A DNA stretch of 64,000 nucleotides from Chrysomallon squamiferum (lineage: Eukaryota; Mollusca; Gastropoda; Neomphalida; Peltospiridae), in assembly GCA_012295275.1 (NCBI GenBank), contig CM022665.1:14269976-14333975 (forward strand), in the 5' to 3' direction. Position numbers and translations under genes: made by a program. The notes beneath the pieces were generated by a model, which saw only the letters and a list, made by a program, of their open reading frames with translations, was not told the DNA's origin and did no database searches. How positions within the stretch are numbered: the stretch's first letter is position 1; each line of letters begins with the position of its first letter. Shown here one piece after another: positions 46,333 to 59,759 of this stretch.

Positions 46333-48392
46333 AAGAGGATTTAAATCTCAATACAAGACACATTTACGTACATTAAAATACTAAATACACATGGTGGATC
46401 TGGGCATAAAGGGTTTTTAATGTATCATTTTCAGTCAAATATACATTTATAAATTTTATATATCTTAATTGACTGTTTATATGATAGTTTATTTTATGTC
46501 TGAAATATTTCTGATCATGCATAGATCTGATTATATGTCATCATATTTTTGTTTCCTTCTCGATGCTTACTCATAGTCACAGACAAACACAGTCACAGAC
46601 AAACACCCATCAGAAATATATATATATGTATATATTTTTTTTAAATTTAAGGAAAAGAATAATAAAACAAATTCAATCTATTATTCATATGACAGAATTT
46701 ATTCATTATGTATTTCTGGACATGAAATAATGTTCTTGCACACTATCAACTATTTTAACTTTGAAGTCGGATTTGTTAAAAATGGTATCTGACAACCTCC
46801 TTAATAAACATCTCACTACATGTTCATGGTGGCATGTTTAAATGGTACAAAACAACAGACAAGAGGTCCATTTGCAGCAAAAAATGGTTCTATGCTATAT
46901 TTTGAGTAACAGAGGAAATATTTTTGGTCAGAAACAGTCTAAAGAAAAGCAACAGTGTATCTTCTTTGTTTTACACTGATGTTAGAGGCATGCTGGTTTC
47001 TGCATTCTAATGGAATAAAATATTTAATATACCACCACATATTTAGTTATATTTTGATTTGAAAATTAAAAATAAAAAAATAAAAAAATGATCTTTAGTA
47101 ACAGTTTAGACTGAATTGTAAACTAGAAAAGTGTCCTAAGGGTAGGATATGGACTGGGAAAATATTACCATTTGTACCCTGAAAACTAAATACTGGCCAA
47201 TTTTAATTTTAAAATATATTATTAATAGTAACATGTACATAAACTCATATTATTACCACAAATTGAAATCTCTGGGAAACAAAGTTTGTTTCTACCAGTT
47301 TCCTGCATATTTTTGTTGGCAAACTAATAATAGCAATATCTACAATGTTAAAAAACAAAAATAAACAAACCGCTAAAATAATAATTATTTATTTCAGACT
47401 GGTAGCTAATATTTTTTAAACATTGTGTCAACTAAGTTACCATGTTACTAAAATATCCACAATTTTATTAATATGGTTTAGATAGATTACATCATTATGT
47501 GGCATGTGTACAGAGTGGATGTTATGCAAGATACTAAGAGTAACATTTTAGTATTAAACTCATCTAATGAAGACATATATACCCATTTGTCTATTAATTT
47601 ACCAAAACTGGTCTCCTAGGTTATTTTTTTAATGATAACTTAACAGACAGTAACTTAGTAGACATTTTTTTGAGTCACATCTCACAACCTTGCAGGGTGA
47701 CCTATTGTCACCCACCTTTATGTTTTAAGTTTTGATGCAACTAACCTACTTTGTGATGTAATGGTGAATGGATCACTAAAATGGTAACTTAGTAGACAAA
47801 AAATAAAGGTAGAGTTGACTTACACTTTCAAAACTGAAGAATTAACCAAAATGTTAATCTCAGATCAAAAGCATGCTTCTGATTATTGATGATGATAGCA
47901 AGGCCACCTGGTGATCATTTCCAAAAGATTAATTATGCATAATTATCATTGTTTTTATTGGCTAAATTGAAATGGTAAAACAGTAGACATACTACAAGCA
48001 GTAAAAATAACTCCTACAGATTTAAGAGTTTATTAACACGAAAACCTAATTTCAATATTAGACACTGTCTAATAGTTTTTAATGAAAGATAAAATAAATA
48101 CATTTGTTTGTTTTACAACAGTCTGTGTATGCCCTTAGTGCTGGGACAGTAAATTAGGAACCACATTTTATAAAATCATTTTTTTTTTTATGCTACTATA
48201 TTCAGTGCAACAATTATCACTGAAATGATGATTGTTTTAGTGCATGCAGTATTTATTTTCAGAAAATGAATTAAACTAAAGTAAGTCTTATCTAAATAAA
48301 CTGAGTGGACATATGTTTAAACTCAGAGGTTTTTGTTATTATATATCATATAATTATCAATAATACATAGACATAATATTGATATCTATCAG

Positions 48393-48563
48393 ATAAAATG
48401 TGAAATTGATTCACCATGAGCATTACATGGACAGCTTCTGTGGTGTGAATTCTTCTACATGGCTGCCACGGACAACCCAAAGTTTGACCAGATGTTAGGC
48501 AACCCCATCTGTGTTCAGATACCCTGGGACAGAAGTTCAGAGGCTCTGGCCAAATGGGCTGAG
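48393..48563 (+). pseudogene. Near-identical copy of cry2 exon 7
   Basis: It is 171 bp with acceptor ATCTATCAG and donor GAG|GTATGT, exactly the length and phase of exon 7. From codon 10 onward only 7 of 144 bases differ, and 92 bp (48,453-48,544) are identical. All but one changed codon is synonymous; CGT to TGT gives Arg to Cys. The first nine codons differ at 16 of 27 bases and include an in-frame TGA (48,417-48,419). The flanking introns show no similarity to those of exon 7. Confidence 0.88.
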
Positions 48564-48636
48564 GTATGTATTGATATAAACAATTCACAAAAATCAAGCT
48601 GATAATAACAGAGTATTGAATATTCTAATTTTGCAG

Positions 48637-48723
48637 CAAATGGTCCATACAGTGAAACTGCAAAGAAGCCTGTGGAAGCACACAGTTCTGAAGATCAAGA
48701 CTATAGTATGGAGAAAACGGAAG
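48637..48723 (+). CDS. Putative alternative cry tail exon (cassette)
   Basis: A strong acceptor (CTAATTTTGCAG) and donor (GAAG|GTATGC) bound 87 nt. In the frame entered at phase 1 it reads NGPYSETAKKPVEA, then HSSEDQDYSMEKTE, a hydrophilic, acidic, disordered-looking segment like cryptochrome C-tails, and it leaves at phase 1. cry2 exons 10 and 11 both end in phase 1, so either could splice to it. The phase-0 frame entered from the exon 7 copy is also open. Function is inferred from position and phase only. Confidence 0.45.
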
Positions 48724-49452
48724 GTATGCCAATTAAGACATCCAAGTTTAATATTAAGATAAATGTCAGATATGGTTTTTATATAATCACAATATCTGAG
48801 AGAGGGAACCATCTCTTATTAATGACTGTAAGAATCTTTTCATATGCACTGTCCAAAGGCAGTGAAATAAATACCTTGATCATTGAATTAGAAGTCAAAA
48901 TATATGCCTGGAATAGGAAATTGCCTGTGTAACTCACAAAGTTCTTGCCAGAAAATATGCTTACAAAGTTGACCGTTTTATTTATTTATTTTTAATTATC
49001 ATGTATAATTAACAGAATAAATAGTTTACATTCATTTACTTAGCAGAACAAATTACTAAATTTTTGGAAAGATAATGGATGAGCTATAAATATTATTTGA
49101 TTTGTTATATAAGACATTAATTCTAAATATATAATATGCAGAACTCAAATTTAAGTTATCAGCCCAGGAAATATAAACAGGCTCTTCTGGAGCAGTGAGC
49201 AATTTTAAATTTGTCTACTTGTTACCGTGAACATTGTTTACAAATTATAAAACAGAAATGATTCCATATTGCAGACTTGTACAAGCTGATCATAATTTAT
49301 TGAAAAATTGACATGGCCTTTAAAAATAATAAAGGTAAGGAAAGAATCAGAGAAATTTCAAGGCCTGTTCTATTTTACATTTTAAAATATTTGAGCAACT
49401 TATTATAACAATGAAAATGCAACACTAAAACCCTCAAATGTTCAGAATTCTG

Positions 49453-49454
<2 letters not shown>

Positions 49455-49496
<42 letters not shown>
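49455..49496. repeat. (CA)n microsatellite
   Basis: About 21 CA units. Confidence 0.97.
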
Positions 49497-49500
<4 letters not shown>

Positions 49501-50800
49501 TAAACTATCATATATGCTACATATAAAATAATATTTGTGAAAACACAAGAAAAAATGTCCAACCCATCTGTTGTTGACAGAATATTTAATTTTATCTTAG
49601 CATTATGTCCAAGATAAGAACAACATGTAATTCATCTGTAAATGTAAGTTATATTATAGCACATTGTCAGTATTATGTTGTGATGGACAAGTCAGCAGAA
49701 GTGTAGATCTCTGTAGAAGAACAAGGCTAACAGAGAGAAAACACAAAGTATGCAGAGTGGTGAGCACAGTCAAGAAAACTGGCAACCTGGTGACAAATAA
49801 GAAAAACTTCTGAAACAAATACTAAATAATATTGGCTTTTAAGATGGTTGTTGTTAGTTTGATTTTGTTTCAATGTTTGTTTTAATCATTTTTTATGTTT
49901 TATGAAATCATATTGATTAATCTAGATTGGATATCAAATATGTGGTAATTCTTACCTACAATTTTTAGTGGACATCAGGTAACATTTTTTTACAAGTTAA
50001 GGAGAATGGGCTGGTAAAGTGCATTACTTTGGGGATTACTGAACATCAAATTCACTCTCTTTTTCTTTTTTTTTTTTTTTTATCTCATTTAAATGTATAG
50101 TCAAATTTATAAATGTAAACTAGGAAATTTTACAGATAAAAACTATAAAAATTTATGTAGAAAGCATAATTACAGTGACTGAATGAAGTAATTTGGAATT
50201 TATGGAATGTAGGAAAATAATAAAAAATGTCATTGTTGTTTTAAAATAATAAAACAAAATAAAATAAAATAAAAAAATAATTAAATAAATAAATAATTTT
50301 AATACTTGATTTCTTTTTTAATATAAAATTTTGATTTCTTTTAACTGTATGTTAAATTCTTGTTGCTTTTAATTAAATTGAAATATTTAATATAATTTTT
50401 ACTCCAAAATTTCAGTTTACTAACAATGAAGTAGTATGGATATATACTTACTGTTTTATGTTTATCTGCTTTTTGTATAAAATGTTGAAACTTTATTAAT
50501 GTTTTAAAATTAAAGAATAATGTTTTTAACTTTTGTAGCCATTTTAAAATATATTTATTTTACATATCTTTTGTTTATTTATTTATTATTTTGTTTATCA
50601 CTGAACCAGAAATTAAAAGTGTATTGAATTAGCATAATGTGGATACAAAATTTTAAAGGATTTTGGGGTATTTTATATAGAGTAAGTTGGCAAACCAGTT
50701 TGAGATTTACCAGTATAAAATGCTGGTATAAACAGTGAATGTATATCTTATTTCAAGTATGAATGACAGATAATAAAAATATTACTTCTTGCTTTTACAG

Positions 50801-50823
50801 AAAAGAACTTTATTATGAACTGA
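50801..50823 (+). CDS. Putative terminal coding exon following the tail cassette
   Basis: The acceptor CTTGCTTTTACAG leads into two bases that complete a Glu codon, then KNFIMN and TGA. The phase (1) fits the preceding exon at 48,637. A poly(A) signal follows 107 nt after the stop. Confidence 0.42.
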
Positions 50824-50929
50824 CACAAATTTGGGTTAACATAAGCAGTTATATATCAATGTATCAAATGTAAACTGTGTTCTTGTTGGTTTTCAGTGTG
50901 TTCTTTAAAAATAATTATATCATTATATT

Positions 50930-50935
50930 AATAAA
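50930..50935 (+). terminator. Poly(A) signal after the terminal tail exon
   Basis: AATAAA followed by a GT-rich stretch (GTTTTGTATATC), the usual arrangement for 3' end formation. Confidence 0.5.
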
Positions 50936-51149
50936 GTTTTGTATATCACAGATTATGTTTATGTTAATACTTATGAAGAATGATTTTATTAAAAGAGAAA
51001 TGCATTTAATTTACATTTTAACTATTCATTCAGTTAAAAAAATTAATAATAATAATAAATAAAGAATTTAATAAATATAAATAAATAAATATATAAATAA
51101 AAAATATAAACAATATAATTAGAAGCAGAGATAGTTTTCCTTGAAAACA

Positions 51150-51260
51150 CTTCTGAAAAAAAAAAAAAAAAAAAAAAAAAAAATAATAGTAGTTGTAGTA
51201 GTAATAGTAACAACAACAACAACAACAACAATAATAATAATATTAATAATAATAATTACC
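51150..51260. repeat. Poly(A), TAG/CAA and AAT tract
   Basis: A ~27-base A run is followed by AGT, AAC and AAT triplets. The leucine/phenylalanine frame on the minus strand is an artefact. Confidence 0.9.
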
Positions 51261-53560
51261 CTTCGTGAAAAACAGTAATAGTGGCAGATTTAATAATAAC
51301 TATTCATTTCTTATTTTCAATAACTAATAATTATTTTATGATACTCAAAAGTTCACAGAAAGAAAATAATATATTATTTTTAAAAATTCTAAAAATTGTT
51401 TTCACTGTAGGCTGTTGCATTGTAATAACTGTTTCAAACAATGCAGACAAAAGTAAAATTAAAACAATAACATTTTAATTAATGCTAGCAATACTAGTTA
51501 AAGGACTATTTAATGACACATTATTTAGGTAAACAAGTAATTTTCATTATTGGATTTACGTCTTTAATAATATAAATGTGAAATTTCAGGTATGATCAAC
51601 ATAGGTTTCCAAAAACAAGAAAAGTAGAGTAAAACAAAATCCCAAAGTTACAAACACACACACACACACACAGACGCACAAAAGAACAACAAAAAGGCTA
51701 TGTTTAAATTTTGATTGTTTTTACCTTATTCATCAGAACTGCTGCTGCTACTACTATTACTACTAAAAAAAAAAAAAAAAAAAAAAAACAGTAATTCATT
51801 TTCTGTCAATTTATGTTGTCTGCCATTGTTGCTAAGCAAATGTCAATTATAACAGGTAACGTCACTTACGCAAACAATCGGACAACTGCACTTTTTCAAC
51901 AAAAGCAGATGTGTATGTATGTACAGTGATGGACATATATTTGTCAGGCTTTGAAGTGTGAACATTTATGGAGGCCCCTCACAAGCAGCAACAAGGTCTG
52001 GTAACCAGTGCTATCTTCTTCAATGGGCTTGTTCCATCACAGATGAACATAAATTTAAATAAAACAACAACAACAAAAACAGCTAAATAATAATAATTTT
52101 TTTTTTTTAAAACACATGATCACTGATTTGGAATAAACTTTTGAAGCAATGCAGACTAAAATCACTTCTGTGGCTCTTTCAGGACAAGGGGCCTTGAAGC
52201 TTAAGCTTCATTAGTTTCATACTAGACCCGCCCCTGCATATATCTATGCAGGTATAGATCCGTACATGTATGTGTAATATCTATCCCTGCGTGAGTTCAC
52301 ACTTATTATATATAATGATCCATTCTGAAATACTTTTTGTTTCTTTGTTATTAACAATCCTTTGTTTACGAATTGCAGATATATCATTGGCTATATTTCA
52401 TTATCGTGTAATCATGACATTTTGGCACCAGATGTTGTTAAACTGAACAGTTTTCCTGCAGAGATTAAATTAGTTTCAGTTTCAAAATGAATACTAAAAA
52501 CTGCATCAGAGTTGATGCTTAGTATACATGGATATAAGCTCGTATTGGCAGATTTGGTGTCTGCAGTTTTGGTTTCAACCTTTGGTCCGAAAATATTTTT
52601 AATACATGGTATGCTACAGTTATTCTGTAGTCACTTATGATTTAAATTGGTTTCAGCAGTTATTAGCAATGTTTACAGGTGAAGTTTCAGATTATGAACA
52701 CATACTGTGCATTGTGTTATTTTATATGCATCCTGGGAAACCACAGTTTTGGGACATCCACGCCTTCTGGCATCATAATATATGCTGATAAGGCGGAGTC
52801 TACTGTATTTTCATTGTTACATTTTTAGATTCCCCTCTTACTTTTAATTTAAAAAATCAAATCAAATCAAATCAAATCAAATAAATAAACAAATAATAAT
52901 AATAATCCTTCAAATAGGTGTTATGTTTCGAATTTAGAAGCCCTTTCTTAATCTTTGAGACATTTGGTGAAATATCCCAGTATAAAATTTCAGAAATCTG
53001 TAGCAGCCATACATTATAACTGTAACATATTTCTTTACATTAATGACACTTTATTTCATATCAGCTTATTTTATAGGACAAATGTAAAAAATTAATAGTG
53101 GAAAAAAAATACACAGCAATGGACTTTTTACCACTAAAGTAAAAAAAAAAAAAGAAAAAAGAAAGGATGAAAGAGAAAGAATGAGATGTATGCTTCTGAA
53201 TTTCGAGGCTGATTTATGTGGCTTCCAAACTGCTCAGAAGTCATCCTCTTTATAAAGTCATATTTTAACTATTAATAAGGTCATCACAGAAAAAGAAGTT
53301 GGCAACCTTACAATATTTAAAAATACCAGTTCAGAAAAACTGGTAATAAGAAATAAGATGTGTGATTATTAATTATTTAAAATCTATTATTCATTTTCCT
53401 GGTAATATTTTAAAATACACATTAGAAAAGGATGTTATAGTAAAGAGTGCCTGAAATTAGTGTTCTAGTTTTGTGCTACTAAAATGTATATAGCATAATG
53501 TAAGTCTACCACCTTGTTATGTTGACGAGGTCACGACCCAGGTCAAAAGAAGAAGAAAAA
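51260..53560. other. Intergenic DNA, no gene recognised
   Basis: AT-rich sequence with a CA run (51,655-51,671), A-rich tracts (51,764, 53,143) and AAATC pentamers (52,855-52,880). No ORF has family features. Confidence 0.55.
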
Positions 53561-53569
53561 AAAAAAAAA

Positions 53570-53676
53570 AAAGGAAAGACAATAATGGCGGAAGTTCTGT
53601 TTGAAGTTGGTCTGATGGATGTTAGTTGAATCCAACAGTTATAGTTTATGCAGGGATTATTTGGTTAAGCAATGTG
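53570..53676 (+). other. Candidate noncoding first exon with YY1-type ATGGCGG element
   Basis: AATAATGGCGGAAGTTCTG resembles the YY1/downstream start-site element. The segment ends at an excellent donor, GTG|GTAAGT. ATG frames inside it are short (14 codons or fewer), so it would be 5' UTR. A likely partner exon lies at 59,577. Confidence 0.4.
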
Positions 53677-54539
53677 GTAAGTATATGGGCATGGATATGT
53701 TCTATTTTCTTTGCAGACGATAACCGTTATAATAATTGTAAGAGGCCATGTTTTAGGATTTGCTAGTTGTACGTTGATCGTATTCAGTCACTCAGTGTAT
53801 TTACCACTACTGACTCAGTTGAGTGCAGAGTGCAGCTCATTGATGTAAATACACACATTAATACGTGACTTGTTATATTAATATGTATCATTGATGACAC
53901 TGGAAATTAATAATGAATTCCTGATCATATTTATAGAAAAAATTGTATTCTTGACCAAGCTGATAATAAACTTGATCGTTCTATTAATTAATGCTAGTGC
54001 ATTAACAAATCAGAAACTGTAAGTGAACAAATCTTTTACAATTAATAAGACTTCGTACCATTTCGCCAGTTGATACAGGGTATGATATTTATTTGTGACA
54101 AATCTTGTCCCATATGGTGTGTTCTTGAACCGATAAACCTTACCATTAATCATTGTAGGAGCAGTGGTACTGGCAGTGGTAGTCAAGTTGAATTTTAATT
54201 TTATGTGTTTCTGGTTTTGCTTGTTGTGGATCTGTTTATTGTGTATATTTTTATTTTCACTTCAACATATTTTCTAGAGCCTACAGAAACAAATTTAAGT
54301 TTATGCTAGACCTTAAACTATATTTCTAGTCCTGTTTGTTAAATTGTAAACAACAAACCATGTTATGGATGCAGTAAAGTATTATAAACATGCCATATTT
54401 TCTTTGATTTAGCATTATAACAATGACATTGAAATATTTTTACTTTTATGCAGTACTCATTCAAATGTTTTCCTATGATATTACTGCTTATAAGTATCAA
54501 GATAAAATACACCTAAGCACTTTCATGAAATTAACCAAC

Positions 54540-57500
54540 AGTCATGACTGATGTTACACTGGCTTCAACAAGAAATGACCAAAATATTCACAGTGAGTCA
54601 AGTCAAACCATATCTCCTTTTTCATCATCAACAACCATGCACTGCATTTAATGTGGTTAAACTTGAAATATGATCTTAATAACCTGGAGCATGATAAACC
54701 TTAAGGTAAAAAATTAGAAAGCAGAAGACTTTGGAAATGTTCTCCATTGCCAGTGCAGTTGTGAAAGAGGAAAATGTTTTGCCTTGTATGTGTGTATTGT
54801 GAAAGCAGTATACAAAAACATAAAGAACTGGAGCCAAACTTGAAAGACAGATTTTAAAAACATCTCACCATATAGTTACACATTTTCAGATAGAGAAAAG
54901 TAGGATCCTGAAGATGAAAATATTCAAATACTTTTGTAAATGAAGGCCTGTGTAACAAAGCCATTTGTCCTAGCTAAACTAGTAAAATAGTCATGAAAAC
55001 TATTAACATGTCTGACATGTAGATGTATTAATATTTTGAAGATGGTTACATTGGTCATCCATTAAAATAATCATATAGGACGACAGAGACTGCCATTACT
55101 ACAGAGAATAATGGAACACATTTAACATACTGGAGATAAATGTCCCATATTGAAAGCATTCTGTCAAGGGATGGCACAGCCTTCTGAAGAGCTTTATCCA
55201 ATGGTCATCCTACAGTCTGGCTTTCAGAAAGCAAATGTCAAACTGTTCAATGAAACTGGTAGGAAAACATGAATGAAACATGGGTGAAATGTGTATACTT
55301 GGACTCCAATGTCATTTACTGTTAATGTTTTGTTTAAACTAAACTTTTCTTATTTGGTAGTGCACAGATGACTTTACTCAAAAGAACAACCATGAATGTA
55401 TTTAATAATAACAATGGATCAGCAATTTTTGTTTTATTTGTCTTTCTTATTATTGTTTTCAGTCATTTTAGAGTTTAAGTAAAGTTCAAGAAATAAAACT
55501 CATAACCACTTTTATTATCAGAATTGTCAAAGAATTTGTTCAAACTGTTATGCACTACTTTTTGTTGGCATGTAACGAAGTAATTTATATAATATTTAAA
55601 TTGCTATTAAAATGAGTATATGTTGATCCTTTAGTAGACATTTGTTTCTTAACAATAGGTTAGTTAATTGTTAAACAAACCAGTAGTTTTCTTTGGATGT
55701 TACAGTCTTAAAGGGAGGCTGTTTGCATTCATGTAGGGAACAGTTAATTTCATGATTTACAGAATATAGATAGCATCTTTTCTTCCATAAATTGGAGAAA
55801 ATATAAATGAGTAAATAGATATAGTTGGCTAGATAGTATTAGTAATGGATAATTTGTGTGCTGTTGACACAGACTGTGACACAGTGTCTGTAGACAGAAC
55901 AGAGTGGGCATCAACAACAAAGTGCACGAGAGAGAGGAGAATATGAAAAAACACATATGGACACCTAGTCACTAATTTTGAATCATTTATTAAAAAACTG
56001 AACTGGAATTTTTTGACTACTTTATTTTCATGGTTAACCAAAATTATTTTCAAATATCCATTTGATTCATATATTGATTTTAGGCAGTATAAAAACAATG
56101 TATTTAAAATATCCCAAATTTAAATTTTTAAACTATTTTTTTTATGGCTATTATACAGCCTGTCATCTGCTCATTAATATGCAGAGGCAAAAAGGATGTT
56201 GACCACTGACACAGGTGGTTAAATTATAATGCTTACATTGCCATCCCTAAGCCTATAGTCATATATGATCAGACCTCTAATTGTATAACACACACTGTTT
56301 TTTCAGGAAAAAACTCAAATGCAGTTATTACATTTTTCATTTGCTAATTATGATTGACTTTTACCCTGCAGAATGAGAAGAGGGATAATTACATTAAGAA
56401 ATCAATAGCTAAATAATAGCCGAATGTAAGACTTGTCCCTATAGACATGTCACATTTTTGTTTAGTTTATCTATTGGTCTTAACTGAATTTGTTTATCAA
56501 AATATAAATAATTAGGCCTGGAAATTGGACTTCATCTTACAGGAATTGGTACAATCTGCTTACACTGCTTAATTCTTCATCCTATGAGATCAAGTTCTTT
56601 CCAGCTGTAACTTATGAAACTTGCAAATTTGGTTTAGTTCCATATGGCCATATATATTGGAACAGTGTGGCACAGTAAAACATAAATAAAATATAATGAT
56701 TGTCAAAAAGTATATCATAAATCTTTATTTGTTAATGAATGGTGACAAAAAATTACATGTGCAAATGATTGTGTTCCTGGCAGATAGTAATATGGGTGTA
56801 ATTTAGGTATTTGTATGTGTTCATTTAATGTTTTAAATGATAATTGTTAAAAATAATTTTAGAGGGATAGGAGAGAGGGTAATAATGATGATATAAAGAG
56901 AAAAAAAAAAAAAAAAAAAAAAATCTTCCACTTCTTTGTCTTTGCCCTTTAATATAATTAATTTTAAAAAAATGAAAAAAGCACTAATGCTTGTAAAGGC
57001 ACATAGATACACATGTGTACTATTATGTAGTTACATACTGAGTGAAAAAGGGTAGGGGGAGTAGACAAATGGTGAGAAAAAATTGATGACAGAGACTTTA
57101 TTAAGTAATAATCATTTGATATATAAAATAATTCGAAAATATTTTGCATAATCAATGTGTATTAAAATATTTGGCATGTTCCTTAGAACACCGACCTTTT
57201 ATAGTCAGTAGCATGTGATCTGGAGTGACTTTTGAATGTCATATTTAAATGTCACAGGTACTACATGTCACCATAGATGAATTGCTTTTAGTCTGCGTTG
57301 ATTTAATACAGGACGTTCATAATTGGTTGATAGGTTGTCCCTCATGGAAAGGTCAATATTTCTATACTGGACACTAAAGATAAATTTAAACTATAACATA
57401 AATAGAGGCCATGCTTCCTTCACAACATCAACAACAACAACAACAACAACAAAAAAAAAAAATAAAAATAAAATATAATAAATAAAGTAATGAAAGTACA

Positions 57501-57546
57501 GTGAATATTACTATTAATAATCAGATAAATGTTGTTTTAGAGACAG

Positions 57547-57577
<31 letters not shown>

Positions 57578-57848
57578 CATCACTTTTATACCAGTGCTGC
57601 TATTTTGGCTATAAAAGCTGAGAATAGCTGGATAAAAATTAAAAAGATCAGAATTGAAAAAAGAGAGACTTCAGCTACTAATTTTGAAGGAATGCAAAAA
57701 TAGCTTCAGAAAAGACTTTTATTGATTTACTCTCTCGTAAAAATGTATTTCAGGAACATAAAATTCTGCTAAAGCGTTCCCAGTTTGAAGTGTTTTTAGT
57801 TGCTAGCTTTTTTTTTCCATTCAAAATTATTCTGTTACAAACAATTTC

Positions 57849-57883
<35 letters not shown>

Positions 57884-58743
57884 TCACTCATTGGTGACCC
57901 TGTTTATGAATATAATCTGTTCCAGAATCAGATTTGTTATCTCAGTTGTTTGAATAATTAAAATACATGTAAATAGAGTTTGTTTGTTGCAGGCTCCTAC
58001 TAAACTTGGTATAAAAGTATATTAAAATCGAAAATATATCTTTGTGTATGGTTGAAATTATAGGTTTTACCATTTCATACTTGGCACTAAGCTTGCTCAC
58101 ACTTATTCCTTGTTAATGTTTGAAATGGTTTTTTGCTTATTTAGAGTAATAATTGACTTTCTAGCTCCATTTTTGCCAATCCATGATTAAAACATAGAAT
58201 AGTTATTCATTCATTCATTCGTTTTAAATATGTAATTCTTGTCTTTTTCAGAGAACATTAATATTAAAATTTTACAACTAGTTTAGGTTCATTTGACTTT
58301 TTTTATTTAATTATCTACATATTTTGTTCCATACTGGAGTAAGAATGAAATTAATTAATAATTCATTATTTCTGAAATTTATTACTTTCACGTAGGCTGT
58401 ATACCTGATACTTGTGTTTCTGGCTTTGGAAAGATGCCTATAATTGGTTCTAGCAGTAATTTGTCCAAAGTGCAGCAGAGAATTTCATCTTTTAAATCAC
58501 AAACAATATAAAGTGTAGAGGTAACATAAAATTCATTTTGAACAGTTCTCTTTGAAATGTGCTTTTCTTTACACCAATATTTGATGGTAATAAACTGTTA
58601 AGTACAATCAAAGAAGATGTGTTTTCCCTTTTATAGTCATGCCATTTTAAACATTGGCATGGGAGTTTTTTGGTTTATTTTCTGTAAAATAATAATAATA
58701 AATCTTTGAAGAAGGATAAATAATTACAGAAGTGATCTATTCT

Positions 58744-58784
<41 letters not shown>

Positions 58785-59570
58785 AATTAAATTTTTAGTT
58801 AAAAATAAACATTTATTGTTATTATTATAGATTTTTGTAAGAACAACACACTGCCATAATAGAGAAGAAAAGAGAAAAACATCAGAATCTATGCTCTGTT
58901 ACAGTATTGTTATAATCTGTATTTATCAAAGGTTGATCTTGAAACAAAACAATAACAGCATGTGTTTAAGCTGTTTGTTCACACCATACATTTTAAAACA
59001 AATACTCATTTGTGTTCATAGGGTCTTTGTGGTGTTATTCTAATGTTCAAAACCATATCAGTTGATAAATCACACCCAAGAAACAAATAATAATAATAAT
59101 AAAAAAAAAATCTTCAAAAAACACCTCACTTTTGAAAACAGACTGAAACAGCAAAAATAAACACCTTCAACAAATTATAATATTAATAAACAAAGAAATA
59201 CAGAAATTATTCTTTGTAACTGTTATTTAATTGTTATTATTATGTTTTGACAGTAATAAGTTTTATCATTAATCTCCAAGCCTTGGTCTTCATTTTAAGT
59301 AATTACTCTGCCAGTAATTTATTGCAGTCTGTTCATGATGTGTTATTAATCTCACACACATGAACGTGATAGAATTAAATTCTGTGGCTGAAGCAGTTGC
59401 TTTGAGCTGTGGAGAAACCTACAGCTTTATAAATCAGCTCTTCAAAGATATACATGTTTCTAATTACAATACATTTAACTGTTTATTATTTTAGCTGTTG
59501 CAGTCAGTGTATACAAAATGTACTTGTTAATCCTTTAATGTCTTTCTGTTTGTATCATTTTTCTTCTTTC
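54540..59570. other. Intron-like or intergenic DNA
   Basis: No coding gene seen. Includes poly(A) runs at 56,903 and 57,550, CA (57,854-57,885) and TA (58,753-58,780) microsatellites. The segment 54,540-55,260 is less AT-biased and might be an old element, but I cannot name it. Confidence 0.5.
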
Positions 59571-59576
59571 TTACAG

Positions 59577-59754
59577 ATTGAGGTTCCTGGGTTGGGCAGT
59601 GTGAAAAGAAAAGAAAATTTTTCTCATACAAGAACTCTTTTGTGTAAGACAATGTAGCTGTGTTATGTTTGAAGGAATGGTTCTCATGGAGATTTATACT
59701 TGGTTATTACTACAATTTGGGATGTAGTTACATGGAAAGAGGTTGGTTACTGAG
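59577..59754 (+). other. Candidate internal 5' UTR exon
   Basis: Acceptor TTCTTCTTTCTTACAG and donor TGAG|GTAAGC enclose 178 nt. All three frames are mostly closed, except a late ATG (about 59,731, MERGWLL) that stays open to the donor and may be a start codon of a gene continuing past the right edge. It could instead be part of a long noncoding RNA. Confidence 0.4.
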
Positions 59755-59759
59755 GTAAG

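Noticed and set aside
48393-48563. Functional exon of a second intact cryptochrome
   Set aside because: An in-frame TGA, no copies of exons 8-10 and decayed exons 1 and 6 rule out an intact product from this locus.
55829-56098. 89-codon ORF on the minus strand
   Set aside because: AT-rich frame with no domain, no signal peptide and no splice evidence.
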